64,000 nt of DNA, taken from the NCBI RefSeq assembly GCF_005405905.1, contig NZ_BJHU01000026.1:1-64000 (forward strand). The letters run 5' to 3'. Below, one piece after another: positions 44,106 through 51,845 of the stretch (position 1 is the first letter of the stretch; each line of letters opens with the position of its first letter). Origin of the DNA: Acidovorax sp. NB1 (GTDB lineage: Bacteria > Pseudomonadota > Gammaproteobacteria > Burkholderiales > Burkholderiaceae_C). Under the pieces are notes generated by a model. The model saw nothing but the letters and a program-made list of their open reading frames with translations, made no database searches and was not told the DNA's origin. The translations under genes and the position numbers were made by a program.

Positions 44106-45422
44106 ATGTGGAAGAAGGTTTTGGGGGGCTCCCTGGCGCTGGCAGTTGGGGCGTGGCTGATGGCACTGTGGGGGCCCCAGCCATCGCCGCCCGCGTGGGG
44201 CGATGTCTGGTGGTGGCGCAACCAGCTAATGCTGCTGACTGGCGTGGCGGCCTGGGCGCTGATGTCGCTGATCATGGTGCTGGCAGTGCGTCCCGCGTGG
44301 CTGGAAAAGCCCTTGGACGGCCTGGACAAGAGCTACCGCCTGCACAAGTGGGCGGGCATCGGGGCCATCGTGCTGGCGCTGCTGCACTATGGGCTGCAAC
44401 TATCGCGCAGCCTGCTGGTCGCCTGGGTTGGGCGCCCGGTGCGCACGCCGCGCGCGGACTGGTGGCTCAACACCTTTCGACACCTGGCTGAGGAGATGGG
44501 CGAGTGGGCGGTGTGGTTCCTCGCGGCGATGCTGGTCATCACGCTGTGGCAGCGCTTCCCGTACCACGTGTGGCGCTACCTGCACAAGCTGCTGGCGGGG
44601 GTGTACCTGGTGCTGGCGTTTCATGCCGTGGTGCTGACGCCGCCCGCCTGGTGGGCGCAGCCTGCGGGCGTGCTGGTGGGCCTGTGCACGCTGGTGGGGG
44701 TGTTGTGCGCCGTGCGCTCGCTGGCCGGGGCCATCGGGCGCAGCCGCCGCCATGTGGCCCGCGTGGTGAGCGTGTCGCCGCAAGGGGCCCGCGTGCTGGA
44801 GGTGACTTGCCTGGTCCGCCCCGCCAGCGCCTGGCGGCACACGGCAGGGCAGTTTGCGTTTGTCACGTTTGGCAAGGCCGAAGGCGCGCACCCTTTCACC
44901 CTGCTCAACGCCGACCAGGGCGACGGCACGCTGCGTTTTGCGATCAAGGCGCTGGGCGATCACACGGGGCAATTGCCTTTGCAAGTGCAGCCGGGCCAGC
45001 GGGTGGACATCGAGGGGCCGTATGGCTGTTTTGACTTTCGCAGCGACAGCGCGCCCGAGCAGGTGTGGGTGGCTGCGGGCATTGGCGCCACGCCGTTCAT
45101 GGCCTGGTTGGAGTCGCTGCAATCCACGCCCGCGCTGGCGCCCCGGGTGCACCTGCACTACTGCGTGCGCCATGTGGGTGAGGCGGTGTTTGCCGAGCGC
45201 ATGGCGGCGCTGTGCGCCCACCTGCCCAGCGTGACGCTGGAGATTCACTACAGCGACGACGCAGGACCCGTGACACCGGCTGCATTGCTGGCGGGCACCA
45301 GCCCGGCGGCGAGTGTGTGGTTCTGCGGGCCGCAGGGGTTTGCCGAAGCCGTGCGCCAGGGCATGGAGCACCTGGGGCGCCCATCTGCGCGCTTCCATCA
45401 GGAGCTGTTTCAGATGCGCTGA
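44106..45422 (+). CDS. Ferric-reductase-like flavocytochrome with FAD/NAD domain
   Basis: 438 aa. Six N-terminal helices (~5-215) with histidines suitable for two b hemes in YRLHKWAGIGAIVLALLHYG and WRYLHKLLAGVYLVLAFHAV. They are followed by an FNR-type reductase half: the FAD site HTAGQFAFVTF, HPFTLLNADQG, and an NAD(P) region WVAAGIGATPFMAWLESLQ and VWFCGPQGFAEAVRQGM. The architecture is that of COG4097/NOX-like transmembrane reductases that pass electrons from NAD(P)H across the membrane, for example to ferric iron. The ATG at 44106 begins a conventional first helix. It converges with the sigma factor gene. Confidence 0.88.
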   Translation: MWKKVLGGSLALAVGAWLMALWGPQPSPPAWGDVWWWRNQLMLLTGVAAWALMSLIMVLAVRPAWLEKPLDGLDKSYRLHKWAGIGAIVLALLHYGLQLSRSLLVAWVGRPVRTPRADWWLNTFRHLAEEMGEWAVWFLAAMLVITLWQRFPYHVWRYLHKLLAGVYLVLAFHAVVLTPPAWWAQPAGVLVGLCTLVGVLCAVRSLAGAIGRSRRHVARVVSVSPQGARVLEVTCLVRPASAWRHTAGQFAFVTFGKAEGAHPFTLLNADQGDGTLRFAIKALGDHTGQLPLQVQPGQRVDIEGPYGCFDFRSDSAPEQVWVAAGIGATPFMAWLESLQSTPALAPRVHLHYCVRHVGEAVFAERMAALCAHLPSVTLEIHYSDDAGPVTPAALLAGTSPAASVWFCGPQGFAEAVRQGMEHLGRPSARFHQELFQMR

Positions 45423-45445
45423 GGTAGGTTCTCTGCGCCGCAGCG

Positions 45446-45997
45446 CTATGTGGCGCCCGCGCGGTCCGTGGGCACCAGGTACTCCCGCACCAGCGCCCGC
45501 GCACGGTGCAGGCGGCTCTTGGCGGCCTCGCGCGTCACGCCCAGTCGTTCGCTCATCTCTTCGATGGTCAGCTCCTCGAAGTCACGCAGCAGCAGCGCCT
45601 CGCGGTAGATGTGCGGCAGCGAGTCGATGGCCAGGGCCAGGTCGTGGCGCAGCTCGTGGTCGGGGCGGTGCGACCAGGCGAGGTTGTCCTCCACCTGCGC
45701 CAGCGGCTCGCCCTTGAGCCAGGCCAGCATGGGGCGCATGCACAGCCGCTGCACGATGCGCACCACCCAGCCGCCGAATGCCGCCACCTCGCGCAGTGCG
45801 CCCACGCGGCGGTAGACGATGATGAGGGCCTCCTGCACCACGTCGTCCGTCGCGGTGGTGGCCGCGCAGTGGCGCAGCGCATAGCGGCGGATGTCGGGGC
45901 GGGTGAGGCGCAGCAGCTGCTCCATGGCCGCTGCGTCACCGCTGCGTGCGGCGGGCAGCAGCTGGGCCACGGTGGGGGCTGGGTGGGTGGTGGCCAT
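45446..45997 (-). CDS. ECF-type RNA polymerase sigma factor
   Basis: 183 aa. Region sigma-2 spans ~20-90 (DDVVQEALIIVYRRVGALRE, FGGWVVRIVQRLCMR) and sigma-4 ~118-172 (SLPHIYREALLLRDFEELTI, then SERLGVTREAAKSRLHRARA). It starts 6 nt after the small membrane-protein gene on the same strand, implying co-transcription. No anti-sigma gene adjoins it on the downstream side, where a converging flavocytochrome gene lies. Its promoter targets are unknown. Confidence 0.93.
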   Translation of the reverse strand: MATTHPAPTVAQLLPAARSGDAAAMEQLLRLTRPDIRRYALRHCAATTATDDVVQEALIIVYRRVGALREVAAFGGWVVRIVQRLCMRPMLAWLKGEPLAQVEDNLAWSHRPDHELRHDLALAIDSLPHIYREALLLRDFEELTIEEMSERLGVTREAAKSRLHRARALVREYLVPTDRAGAT

Positions 45998-46003
45998 GGG
46001 AGG

Positions 46004-46207
46004 TCACTCGACAGGCTTGCGGCCCACCATGGCACAGGCGGGGCAGTAGCCGAACGCGCCGCTCAGGATGCTGCCCACGCCCGAGGCGGCCAGCGCCAGG
46101 CCCAGCGGCGATGCGGCCAGCCACCACAATCCGGCGGCGATGAGGGCCACGCCCCCCACAACGCGCAGCAGGCTTTCGGGGCGGGTGATGTTCTTGCGGT
46201 ACAGCAT
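46004..46207 (-). CDS. DUF2892/YgaP-like small membrane protein
   Basis: 67 aa with two hydrophobic helices (LLRVVGGVALIAAGLWWLAA; LGLALAASGVGSILSGAFGY) and a C-terminal CPAC pair. Family DUF2892 often accompanies rhodanese proteins and has the same NxxxxxR start. The ATG at 46207 follows AAGGAGCTAATCACC. Only 6 nt separate it from the sigma-factor start. The CPAC may bind sulfur or metal. Confidence 0.85.
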   Translation of the reverse strand: MLYRKNITRPESLLRVVGGVALIAAGLWWLAASPLGLALAASGVGSILSGAFGYCPACAMVGRKPVE

Positions 46208-46327
46208 GGTGATTAGCTCCTTGGTGGGGTGACGAAGGCGCCAGCACAGGGCGCCTTCCCCACCAAGAGCAGCCGGTTGCGCAAAAGGATTCATGGTTTG
46301 CAAAAAATTTTTGCTGGCCACCATCCC

Positions 46328-47302
46328 TCACCGGAAATGGTCGAACGAGGCATAGTGGTTTTCCACCGCCTGTCCCTGTGCGTCCACCAGCTGCAGGCCG
46401 GGCTCGGCCAGCACCGTGCCGATGCGCGTGACGGGCGTGCCGCTGGCTTGCGAGGCGGCGGCTACGGCATCGCGCCGTGCGGGCGGGGCGGTGAAGGCCA
46501 GTTCGTAGTCATCACCGCCCGCCAGGGTGCATTGGCGGAAAAATTCAAGGTCAAAATGGCCGTTTCCGCGCGATGGACATGCCTTTTCAACTATCAAATT
46601 GGAAGTAATGTGGGTATCGATGCGCGCGCCCACGCCCGAGGCCTTCAGGATGTGCGACAGGTCGCCCAGCAGGCCGTCGGAGAGGTCCATGGCGCTGCTG
46701 GCCACGCCGCGCAACTGCAGGCCCAGGGCCACACGCGGCGTAGGGCGCTCCAGCCGCTCTCGCGCGCGGGCCAGCACCTCGGCGGGTAGGGCGATATGGC
46801 CGAGCAGCGCCTCCAGCGCCAGCCGGGCGTCGCCCAGCGTGCCGCTTACATAGATGTCGTCACCGGGCCGTGCGCCGCTGCGCAGCAGGGTCTGGCCGGT
46901 GGGCACCTCGCCAAACACGGTGATGCAGATATTGAGCGGGCCCTGCGTGGTATCGCCGCCCACCAGTTCGCAGCCATGGGCATCGGCCAGCGCCAGCAGC
47001 CCGCGCGAGAAGCCTGCGAGCCACGCTTCATCCACCCGGGGCAGCGACAGGGCCAGGGTGAAAGCGAGCGGCTTGGCGCCGCAGGCCGCCAGGTCCGACA
47101 GGTTCACGGCCAGCGCCTTGTGGCCCAGGGCTTCGGGGTCCACGTCGGCAAAAAAGTGGCGGCCCTCCACCAGCATGTCGCTGGAGACGGCCAGTTGCAT
47201 GCCGGGCGCGGGCGCGATCAGCGCGCAGTCGTCGCCCACACCCAGGGCCGCCTTGCGCACGGGACGGGTGAAGTAGCGGGCAATCAGGTCGAACTCACCC
47301 AT
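46328..47302 (-). CDS. thiL: Thiamine-monophosphate kinase
   Basis: 324 aa. PurM/ThiL fold with GVGDDCALIAPAPG near 22-35, VSSDMLVEGRHFFADVDP near 41-58, ELVGGDTTQG near 113-122, AMDLSDGLLGDLSHI near 204-218 and GGDDYELAF near 260. It phosphorylates TMP to the active cofactor TPP. A dispersed repeat copy lies in frame between the last two motifs and supplies the stretch around LIVEKACPSRGNGHFDLEFF, a known variable region. The ATG at 47302 gives the conserved start MGEFDLIARYF. The divergent/upstream LysR gene ends 36 nt away. Confidence 0.96.
   Translation of the reverse strand: MGEFDLIARYFTRPVRKAALGVGDDCALIAPAPGMQLAVSSDMLVEGRHFFADVDPEALGHKALAVNLSDLAACGAKPLAFTLALSLPRVDEAWLAGFSRGLLALADAHGCELVGGDTTQGPLNICITVFGEVPTGQTLLRSGARPGDDIYVSGTLGDARLALEALLGHIALPAEVLARARERLERPTPRVALGLQLRGVASSAMDLSDGLLGDLSHILKASGVGARIDTHITSNLIVEKACPSRGNGHFDLEFFRQCTLAGGDDYELAFTAPPARRDAVAAASQASGTPVTRIGTVLAEPGLQLVDAQGQAVENHYASFDHFR
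46543..46604 (-). repeat. Dispersed ~60-bp element, copy 8 (in frame inside thiL)
   Basis: On the minus strand: CTTCCAATTTGATAGTTGAA, then CATCGCGCGGAAACGGCC and ATTTTGACCTTGAA, matching the family ends GATAG(C/T)T and GGCC-ATTTTGAC-CTTGAA. It is AT-richer than its surroundings and sits between conserved ThiL motifs. Confidence 0.75.
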
Positions 47303-47338
47303 GGCAATGCTCGGCAATCCAGAAAAGGTCAAAAAGGG

Positions 47339-48256
47339 TCATGGGTATCCAGCACCGTTGACTTGCGGAGAAAACCACTGCACCCAGTGGTCGATGCAGG
47401 CCTGGATCTTGGGCAGCCGGTGCCTGCGCGTGAGGGTGATGGCGTGGATGGGCGTGGGCTGCAGGTCCACGCACTCGGCCAGCACGGGCGCCAGCAGGCC
47501 CTGGCGCACGAGGGGATCGGCCACCACCGTGGCCAGGCGCGCGATGCCCAGGCCCTGCAGCGCCAGGCGCGCGGTGATGGCCGTGCTGCCCGAGCGCCAA
47601 TGGCCTTCGGCCACCAGCACCTGGGGCGCGCCATCGACCAGAAAGGGCCAGTGGTTCAGAAAAGCCACCGCGCTGTTGGTGATAAGCCGGTGCTGGCGCA
47701 GGTCGCCCGGCTGCTGCGGCACACCCCGGGCTTGCAGATAGCCCGGGGTGGCGTACAGCGCACGGGCCAGCATGCCCAGCGGGCGCGCCACCACGGTGTC
47801 GGTCAGCGGCGGGCCGGTGCGGATGGCGATGTCGATGCCGTCACGCGCCATGTCGGCCATGCGGTCGTCCACCACCAGCTCCACGCGCAGCTGCGGGTGT
47901 TGCTGCTGCAGGCTCTCGAAGCTGGGGATGAGCAGGTGCTCGGCCACCACCGAGCTGGAGGCTACGCGCACCCAGCCGCTGGGCTGGCCGCTTTGTTGGG
48001 CGAACTCGCCTTCCAGCTCGTCGAGCGTGCCGGTGATGCGGCGACAGTAGTCCAGAAAGGTCTGCCCCTCGGCCGTGAGCGTGAGGCCGTGCGTGCTGCG
48101 GTGGACCAGTCGCGCGCCGCAGGATTGTTCGATGCGCGCCAGCGTGCGCGAGACCTGGCTCACCGGTGCATCGCGCTCGCGCGCCACGGCCGACAGCGAG
48201 CCCAGGTCGGCCACGCGGGCAAACAGGTGCATGTCTTCAAAGCGGATGTCGCGCAT
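47339..48256 (-). CDS. LysR-family transcriptional regulator
   Basis: 305 aa. An HTH near 1-62 (MHLFARVADLGSLSAVARER, SQVSRTLARIEQSCGARLV) precedes an effector domain. The ATG at 48256 was chosen because family proteins begin 6-8 residues before the FARVADLGS segment. It is divergent from a small ORF and a tautomerase gene, and a dyad AAACGG-N14-CCGTTT (48294-48319) lies in the 112-nt spacer, so those genes are its likely targets. Confidence 0.92.
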   Translation of the reverse strand: MRDIRFEDMHLFARVADLGSLSAVARERDAPVSQVSRTLARIEQSCGARLVHRSTHGLTLTAEGQTFLDYCRRITGTLDELEGEFAQQSGQPSGWVRVASSSVVAEHLLIPSFESLQQQHPQLRVELVVDDRMADMARDGIDIAIRTGPPLTDTVVARPLGMLARALYATPGYLQARGVPQQPGDLRQHRLITNSAVAFLNHWPFLVDGAPQVLVAEGHWRSGSTAITARLALQGLGIARLATVVADPLVRQGLLAPVLAECVDLQPTPIHAITLTRRHRLPKIQACIDHWVQWFSPQVNGAGYP

Positions 48257-48293
48257 CGGGCAATGGTAACGGCGGGGCTTCGCATGCCGCGCA

Positions 48294-48319
48294 AAACGGT
48301 ATTGCCCCACGGGCCGTTT
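48294..48319. promoter_or_regulatory. Candidate LysR operator (AAACGG-N14-CCGTTT)
   Basis: A perfect 6-bp inverted repeat with a 14-nt spacer in the divergent region between the LysR gene and the small ORF/tautomerase. Short arms and high GC make chance occurrence possible. Confidence 0.4.
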
Positions 48320-48368
48320 CCGCTGTGCGCCACGCTGCCTACAGTGGCTCCACCCCGAAAGGAATGCC

Positions 48369-48602
48369 ATGCAACCCCACCTGCACCCCGACGACTATCA
48401 GCGCATGCGCGATGCCGCCAAGCGCCACGCCCTGCAATTGCGCCAGGAGGCGATCCGCGATGCCCATGCCTGGGTGGTGCGGGGGCTCCTGCGCCTGACC
48501 CGACGGGTTCTTCATGCGCTGCGGACCCGGTCTGCACCCGCAAATCCGTCCACCACCCCATCCACCCTGAAGGCCGTGACACCATGCCCACCCTTGTCCT
48601 GA
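48369..48602 (+). CDS. Small hypothetical protein
   Basis: 77 aa. The first ~48 residues look like an amphipathic helical protein (PDDYQRMRDAAKRHALQLRQ, then EAIRDAHAWVVRGLLRLTRR); the rest is Ser/Thr/Pro-rich and overlaps the start of the tautomerase gene in another frame. A good Shine-Dalgarno (GAAAGGAATGCC) precedes the ATG at 48369. It is divergent from the LysR gene. I do not recognise a family; the helical half and RBS suggest a real gene, the tail could be untranslated in related strains. Confidence 0.55.
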   Translation: MQPHLHPDDYQRMRDAAKRHALQLRQEAIRDAHAWVVRGLLRLTRRVLHALRTRSAPANPSTTPSTLKAVTPCPPLS

Positions 48603-48982
48603 AACTGACCCCGTTGCACAACCCCGAGCGTTACCAGGCGCTGGCCAGTGCGCTGACTGACCTCACGGTCCAGCTATTGGGCAAACGCCGCGAGGTGACG
48701 GCCGTGGTCATCGACGACCTGCCCGCCGCGCGCTGGCACATTGGCGGTGCGCCCGTGGCGCAGCCCACGGCTTTGCTGGAGATCAGCATCACCCAAGGCA
48801 CGAACACCGAGGAAGAGAAGGCCGCTTTCATCGCCGCCGCGTTTGCCGAGTTACAGCGCCAGCTGGCGGGTGGTGGCGCGCTGGCTGCGGCCAGCTACGT
48901 GGTGGTGCGGGAGCTGCCTGCCAGCGACTGGGGCTATGGCGGGCTTACGCAGCAAGCGCGCAGGTTGGCGCTGGCTGCGTGA
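48584..48982 (+). CDS. Tautomerase family protein (fused 4-OT-like, two-domain length)
   Basis: 132 aa. MPTLVLKLTPLHNPERYQAL supplies Pro1 after Met removal and a first beta-alpha-beta unit; a second unit begins near 63 (PTALLEISITQGTNTEEEKA). Twice the 4-OT length fits a fused dimer-type tautomerase. It overlaps the small ORF upstream and is divergent from a LysR gene, its probable regulator. Substrate unknown. Confidence 0.85.
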   Translation: MPTLVLKLTPLHNPERYQALASALTDLTVQLLGKRREVTAVVIDDLPAARWHIGGAPVAQPTALLEISITQGTNTEEEKAAFIAAAFAELQRQLAGGGALAAASYVVVRELPASDWGYGGLTQQARRLALAA

Positions 48983-49024
48983 GATGGCGAGCTCGCGCGA
49001 GGCGACCAGCGCCGGGGGCGCGGA

Positions 49025-50164
49025 TCAGACCGCTGCGCCGCGAAAGCGCTGCGCCGCCTGGCGGCTCACCTCGGCCAGCAGCTGCTCTTCGCTCTGGCGC
49101 TGGCGCAGCCAGCGGGCATCGTTCTGCCCCGCCTCGACCTCGGTGCGCAGCATGTGCATCGCGCTCGACGCGCCCTGCACGGCCGCGTGGCCTGCGATCT
49201 TGTCCATGGTGCGCAGGATGTGCTCGCGCAGCGGCATGTGGTCGCCCGTGGCCGGGTCCACATACACCGCGTCCATGCCAAAACGGCAGGCCTGGAAGCG
49301 GTTGTAGGTGTAGACGAGATAGTCGTCCTCTTCGGGCATGAAGGGCTGGTCGGCCAGGAACCAGGCGCCCAGCGACTGCACGTAGCCTGCGAGGGCAGCA
49401 GCGCGTTCGATGGTCAGCGGCGTGTCGAACACGCGGATCTCGATGGTGCCGAACTCGGGCTTGGGGCGGATGTCCCAGTAGAAGTCCTTCATGCTTTTGA
49501 CCACGCCCGTGCGTGTCATCTTGTCGAAGTAGTGCGTGAAGTCGTCCCAGGTCAGCGCCATGGGTGCACGGCCTGACAGCGGGAACGCAAACACCGAGTT
49601 CAGCCGCGCTGAATCAAACGCCGTGTCCTGCCCCTGCACATAAGGGCTGGAGGCCGACAGTGCAATGAAATGCGGGATGTAGCGGCTCATGCGGTGCAGC
49701 ATCAGCAGTGCGGCATTGGCATCGGGGCAGCCGATGTGCACATGCTGGCCGAAGATGGTGAACTGCTTGGAGAGGTAGCCATACAGCTCCGACAGCTCGC
49801 GAAAACGTGGCTTGTCGTAGATGCGGCGCTCGTGCCATTGCTGGAAGGGGTGCGTGCCGCCGCCCACCACGGCAATGTTGAGCTTGTCGGCGCTCTTGAC
49901 CAGCGCATCGCGGATCGGCGTGAGCTGGCCCAGCACCTCGCTGGCCGAGTGGCAGATGCCGGTGGAGATCTCGATCATGCTGTTCGTCATCTCGGGCACC
50001 ACGCTGCCGGGCAGCGGGGTCTTCTTCATGAGGCGCAGCATGTCCTCGGCGTAGGGCGCGAGGTCGTAGTCGTTGGTGTTGACGAGCTGCAGCTCCAGCT
50101 CCACGCCCAGCGTCAGCGGTTCGGAATGGTTGAAGGCTTCAAGACTCACGGTGGTTGTCTCCAT
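49025..50164 (-). CDS. ybdK: YbdK-type carboxylate-amine ligase (glutamate-cysteine ligase family 2)
   Basis: 379 aa, near the 372 aa of E. coli YbdK. N-terminal [20 protein letters not shown] holds the metal/ATP Glu pair; other family segments are [53 protein letters not shown] and [18 protein letters not shown]. YbdK has weak gamma-glutamylcysteine ligase activity; the real substrate is unknown. Starts possible at GTG 50173 or ATG 50164, the latter chosen. Both overlap the antiporter gene's end (by 26-35 nt), so translation is coupled. Confidence 0.92.
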   Translation of the reverse strand: METTTVSLEAFNHSEPLTLGVELELQLVNTNDYDLAPYAEDMLRLMKKTPLPGSVVPEMTNSMIEISTGICHSASEVLGQLTPIRDALVKSADKLNIAVVGGGTHPFQQWHERRIYDKPRFRELSELYGYLSKQFTIFGQHVHIGCPDANAALLMLHRMSRYIPHFIALSASSPYVQGQDTAFDSARLNSVFAFPLSGRAPMALTWDDFTHYFDKMTRTGVVKSMKDFYWDIRPKPEFGTIEIRVFDTPLTIERAAALAGYVQSLGAWFLADQPFMPEEDDYLVYTYNRFQACRFGMDAVYVDPATGDHMPLREHILRTMDKIAGHAAVQGASSAMHMLRTEVEAGQNDARWLRQRQSEEQLLAEVSRQAAQRFRGAAV

Positions 50165-51398
50165 GGTTGGCACGGGTCAGCGGCGCCCAGGGTTTGGAGC
50201 TTTCGCCCGCACGGTAAATGGCCACGGTGGCAATGACGGCACCAAACACTTCCATCAGCAAGATAGCGGGCAAGGCGACGCCCGCAATGACGTGTCCGGT
50301 GGAGGGCGACGCCAGCACGAACTGCGAGGCGATGAGCAGGGCGATGGACGACATGGGGGTCATTGCGCAGCCCACCCACAGCGCCTGCTTCCAGCTCGCG
50401 CCGCTGCCCACGTTGCCCAAGGCCACGCCCAGGGCCTTGGCCAGCAGGCGCACGGCAATCAGGGCCAGCACCACGCCAGCCACGGGGGCGCTCCAGTCGG
50501 CCTGTGCGGCCACGGTGGAGACCAGCACAAACATCAGCATGGTGAGCAGTGACGAGGCATTGCCCAGCTGGCGCGGCCAGGCCCAGGGGCGGGGGTTGAG
50601 CTGCTTGAGCAGCATGCCCCCCAGCAATGCCGCCAGCGGTGCCGAGCCGCCCATGTGCGCGGCCACGGCCGTGCCCGCCGCCACCAGGGCGAGGAACAGC
50701 ATGGAGGTGTTTTCGCTCGTGGGGCTCATGACGCGCAGCGCCATGCGCAGCACCAGGGCCAGCACGGCTGCCACCACAATCGACACGCCCAGCACCACCA
50801 CCACGGGCGAGACGGTTTCGAGCACCGTGAGGCTCTGGCGGTTGATGAGTTCGGCCTTGGCGCTGCCCAGCGTCAGGGCATACAGCGTAGAGAGCGTGGT
50901 GAGCACAATCGCGCGCTCGGTCACAGGCCCGGCCGCACGGGTGTCGGCCACCACGCGGGTGAGCACAGCGGGCGATGCGGCCAGCGCCACCAGCGCCAGC
51001 GGCCCGGCCACCTGCGTGGGCAGCTGCAGCCACACCAGTACCCAGTACACGGCAAAGTAGGTCAGCACCGACTCGGCAATGCTCTGCACCAGCACCATGG
51101 GGTTGTGGCGGAACCAGCGCAGCGGAATGCGTCCGCCGCATTCAAACAGCACGATGGCCACGCCCAGCTCCAGCAGGAACAGGCCGATGCCTTGCAGCGG
51201 CCACACGGCGCCACTGAAGCCGGCCAGGCCCGCCAACGTGCCCACCAGCGAGTAGCCCACCACCTTGGGCAGGCCGGTGTGGCGCTGGGTGAGATAGCCC
51301 GCCATGGCGGCCACGGCCAGCAGCAGCGACCATTGCACCGTGGGCAGCCCGGCCGAGGGGCGCAGCCACTGCGCCCAAAAGCTCAGGATTTCATTCAT
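50139..51398 (-). CDS. CPA2-family cation:proton antiporter
   Basis: 419 aa with about 12-13 hydrophobic helices. It resembles KefB/GerN-type exchangers: [20 protein letters not shown] near 43-62, the segment [20 protein letters not shown] near 74-93, and a later [20 protein letters not shown]. No TrkA-N (RCK) domain is present, so it lacks the KefC-like regulatory tail. The ATG at 51398 starts just before the first helix. YbdK overlaps its stop; the pairing with a glutamyl-peptide ligase family member echoes glutathione-gated K+ efflux, but that is only inference. Confidence 0.88.
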   Translation of the reverse strand: MNEILSFWAQWLRPSAGLPTVQWSLLLAVAAMAGYLTQRHTGLPKVVGYSLVGTLAGLAGFSGAVWPLQGIGLFLLELGVAIVLFECGGRIPLRWFRHNPMVLVQSIAESVLTYFAVYWVLVWLQLPTQVAGPLALVALAASPAVLTRVVADTRAAGPVTERAIVLTTLSTLYALTLGSAKAELINRQSLTVLETVSPVVVVLGVSIVVAAVLALVLRMALRVMSPTSENTSMLFLALVAAGTAVAAHMGGSAPLAALLGGMLLKQLNPRPWAWPRQLGNASSLLTMLMFVLVSTVAAQADWSAPVAGVVLALIAVRLLAKALGVALGNVGSGASWKQALWVGCAMTPMSSIALLIASQFVLASPSTGHVIAGVALPAILLMEVFGAVIATVAIYRAGESSKPWAPLTRANHGDNHRES

Positions 51399-51577
51399 GT
51401 CATGGGACCTCTGCGTCAGACGGGCAACGGGTGCCCGGTGGTGTGAAGGGGCAGGCACACAAGCCCTCCGCCAGGGGGAGGGGGTGTGCTTGGGAGTAGT
51501 CCCCCGAATTTACAGGCGGAAACACATCGCCCGTGTAGGACAGGGGCGGTGCTTGCTGCGGCCGGCCTTGCTACTAA
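51399..51577. other. Upstream spacer of antiporter gene, nothing recognised
   Basis: The gene-free stretch 51399-51844 is 446 nt. Its right part is the 268-bp inverted-repeat element. In the left 179 nt I see only the presumptive antiporter promoter region and no recognisable gene, RNA or operator. Confidence 0.6.
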
Positions 51578-51845
51578 GAGCCTGTTCAAAGTCTTTTTGG
51601 AGATCGCATTGGAGTGCAATCGGGATGCGTGGATGCTTCGGATGCACCGCATGGGCTCGTACCTATGCAAGCACCCGAGGCTTCCAATCGCCCGATTTCA
51701 CTCCAACCCTTCGGGCAAGTGCCTTGCCGGGCGGTCTGCGGCGTTGCGGCGCTTGTGGATAGCCGTGCTATCCACTGCACACCGCGCCTTGCATCCCATC
51801 CCGGCAAGGCACTTGTGCGACCCCAACAAGACCTTGAACAGGCTC
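51578..51845. repeat. 268-bp inverted-repeat element with nested hairpins
   Basis: Termini GAGCCTGTTCAAAGTCTTTT.. (51578-51600) and the reverse complement of 51823-51845 match at 21 of 23 positions. Inside are TTGGAGTGCAATCGGG (51609-51624) against CCCGATTTCACTCCAA (51691-51706), a perfect 16-bp pair CAAGTGCCTTGCCGGG (51716-51731)/CCCGGCAAGGCACTTG (51800-51815), and between these the hairpin GTGGATAG-CCGTG-CTATCCAC (51755-51775). It has no transposase frame. Its right terminus overlaps the stop codon of the recombinase-like gene. Confidence 0.85.
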
